The notes under the pieces were generated by a model. It made no database searches. It had not been told where the DNA came from and saw only the letters and a program-made list of their open reading frames with translations. From Pusillimonas sp. UBA6240 (lineage in GTDB: Bacteria > Pseudomonadota > Gammaproteobacteria > Burkholderiales > Burkholderiaceae_B), in contig DJWC01000152.1 in the NCBI GenBank assembly GCA_002441445.1, positions 1-5,937 on the forward strand: a stretch of DNA of 5,937 nt. The letters are read 5' to 3'. The position numbers and the translations under genes are program-made. Position 1 is the stretch's first letter; each line of letters begins with the position of its first letter. This document shows positions 5,041-5,937 of this stretch, piece after piece.

Positions 5041-5937
5041 GGTTCACTCCGTTGAATGGCAAACCGCCGACTGCGCCGCCGCCTTTGCCCAGCACCGCCG
5101 CCAGGTCGGAAGCCGCCGATGGATAATCGATGCGGGTTTCTATGCCTTGCTGCAGATAGGCTTCGAGCCAGGGGTATTTATCGATGGCCTCGTCGATCTG
5201 CGGGTCGTTGCCCGGCGTGTACGCGCCCACCGCGATCAGATCGCGGTTGCGCTGGTAGCGCGACAGCATTTTCTTGAACTGATGCACCAGGGTGAATTGC
5301 TCGCGCGGGACAATGGCGGACATCACCCGCGAGATGGATGCCTCGATGTCGATGGCGGGATAGTGTCCCGATTCGGCCAGGCTGCGCGACAGCACGACAT
5401 GGCCGTCGAGAATGGCGCGCGCCGAATCGGCGATGGGATCCTGCTGGTCGTCGCCTTCCGTCAGCACGGTATAAAAGGCGGTAATGGAGCCGGCCGGCCG
5501 GTTGCCGACAGGCGCGCCATTGCCGGCGCGCTCCACCAGCGCCGGCAGCTTCGCGAAAACCGATGGCGGATAGCCTTTGGTGGCGGGCGGCTCGCCGATG
5601 GCCAGGGCGATTTCGCGCTGAGCCATGGCATAGCGGGTCAGCGAGTCCATGATCAGCAACACATGCTTGCCCTGGTCCCGGAAGTATTCGGCGAGCTTGG
5701 TCGCATAGACGGCGCCCTGCAGGCGCAGCAAAGGCGAGACATCGGCCGGCGCCGCCACCACCACCGAGCGCATCAGCCCTTCGGGGCCCAGATTATGCTC
5801 GATGAATTCCTTCACTTCGCGTCCGCGCTCGCCGATCAGGCCCACGACGATGATGTCGGCCTGGGTGTAGCGCGCCATCATGCCCAGCAGCACGCTTTTG
5901 CCCACGCCGGATCCCGCGAACAGGCCCATGCGCTGGC
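5033..5937 (-). CDS. fliI: Flagellum-specific export ATPase FliI (partial, N-terminus outside window)
   Basis: FliI is the hexameric ATPase at the cytoplasmic face of the flagellar export gate; it works with FliH and FliJ to deliver and unfold export substrates. About 301 codons are visible and the frame continues off the window edge; full-length FliI is about 440-470 residues, so the N-terminal beta-barrel is missing. Numbering from the first visible Met (5929): Walker A AGSGVGKS at 5-12; GERGRE at 33-38, whose first Glu (E34) is 23 residues after the Walker A Lys, the same spacing as K188 and catalytic E211 in Salmonella FliI; Walker B LLIMD at 91-95; the type III ATPase stretch PPATKGYPPSVFAKLPALVER at 114-134; and PAIDIEASIS at 191-200, which fits the ATP synthase alpha/beta signature. 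The C-terminal helical domain is present. All visible catalytic motifs are intact. The gene ends with an 8-nt overlap (ATGGCTAA) with fliJ. Confidence 0.98.
   Translation of the reverse strand, partial: QRMGLFAGSGVGKSVLLGMMARYTQADIIVVGLIGERGREVKEFIEHNLGPEGLMRSVVVAAPADVSPLLRLQGAVYATKLAEYFRDQGKHVLLIMDSLTRYAMAQREIALAIGEPPATKGYPPSVFAKLPALVERAGNGAPVGNRPAGSITAFYTVLTEGDDQQDPIADSARAILDGHVVLSRSLAESGHYPAIDIEASISRVMSAIVPREQFTLVHQFKKMLSRYQRNRDLIAVGAYTPGNDPQIDEAIDKYPWLEAYLQQGIETRIDYPSAASDLAAVLGKGGGAVGGLPFNGVNHG
5047..5050 (-). promoter_or_regulatory. Ribosome-binding site of fliJ inside the end of fliI
   Basis: GGAG (5050-5047, minus strand) lies 6 nt before the fliJ ATG (5040-5038) and within the fliI coding sequence. 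Spacing and match are good, and with the ATGGCTAA overlap it fixes the fliJ start and suggests coupled translation. Confidence 0.7.

Overview
This window is a contiguous block of a flagellar gene cluster. All eight genes lie on the minus strand, so transcription runs from high to low coordinates: fliI (start cut off by the window edge), fliJ, fliK, fliL, fliM, fliN, fliO and fliP (end cut off). I see no RNA genes, mobile elements, CRISPR arrays or genes on the plus strand. The long plus-strand reading frames are GC-rich shadows of the flagellar genes.

The DNA is GC-rich. The gene order I-J-K-L-M-N-O-P, the sequence of FliM and the style of the other proteins suggest a motile beta-proteobacterium of the order Burkholderiales, possibly the Alcaligenaceae (Bordetella/Achromobacter/Pusillimonas relatives). 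This placement is from memory of the families, not from a search.

Layout in transcription order. FliI (5937-5033) is the export ATPase, and FliJ (5040-4585) is its coiled-coil stalk partner; the two genes overlap by 8 nt. FliK (4575-3190) is the hook-length ruler. A 149-nt gap follows, the only sizeable non-coding stretch. It holds a degenerate two-armed match to the FlhD4C2 activator site plus a weak -10 element, so it may carry the promoter of a second transcript. This is the same point where the enteric fliFGHIJK and fliLMNOPQR operons split. FliL (3040-2558) is a single-pass protein associated with the stator and basal body. FliM (2558-1566) and FliN (1555-1001) are the switch proteins of the C-ring. 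FliO (993-643) and FliP (620 to beyond position 1) help build the membrane export gate.

Together the genes supply an ATPase and gate for flagellar type III export, control of hook length, and the rotor switch that reads CheY-phosphate. The FliM N-terminus keeps the CheY-binding motif, which implies that chemotaxis signalling exists elsewhere in the genome.

I found no undescribed system here. The points most worth a second look are the putative FlhDC-type site before fliL and a duplicated D-W-A-x-A-L-x-E-Q motif in the N-terminal extension of FliN.
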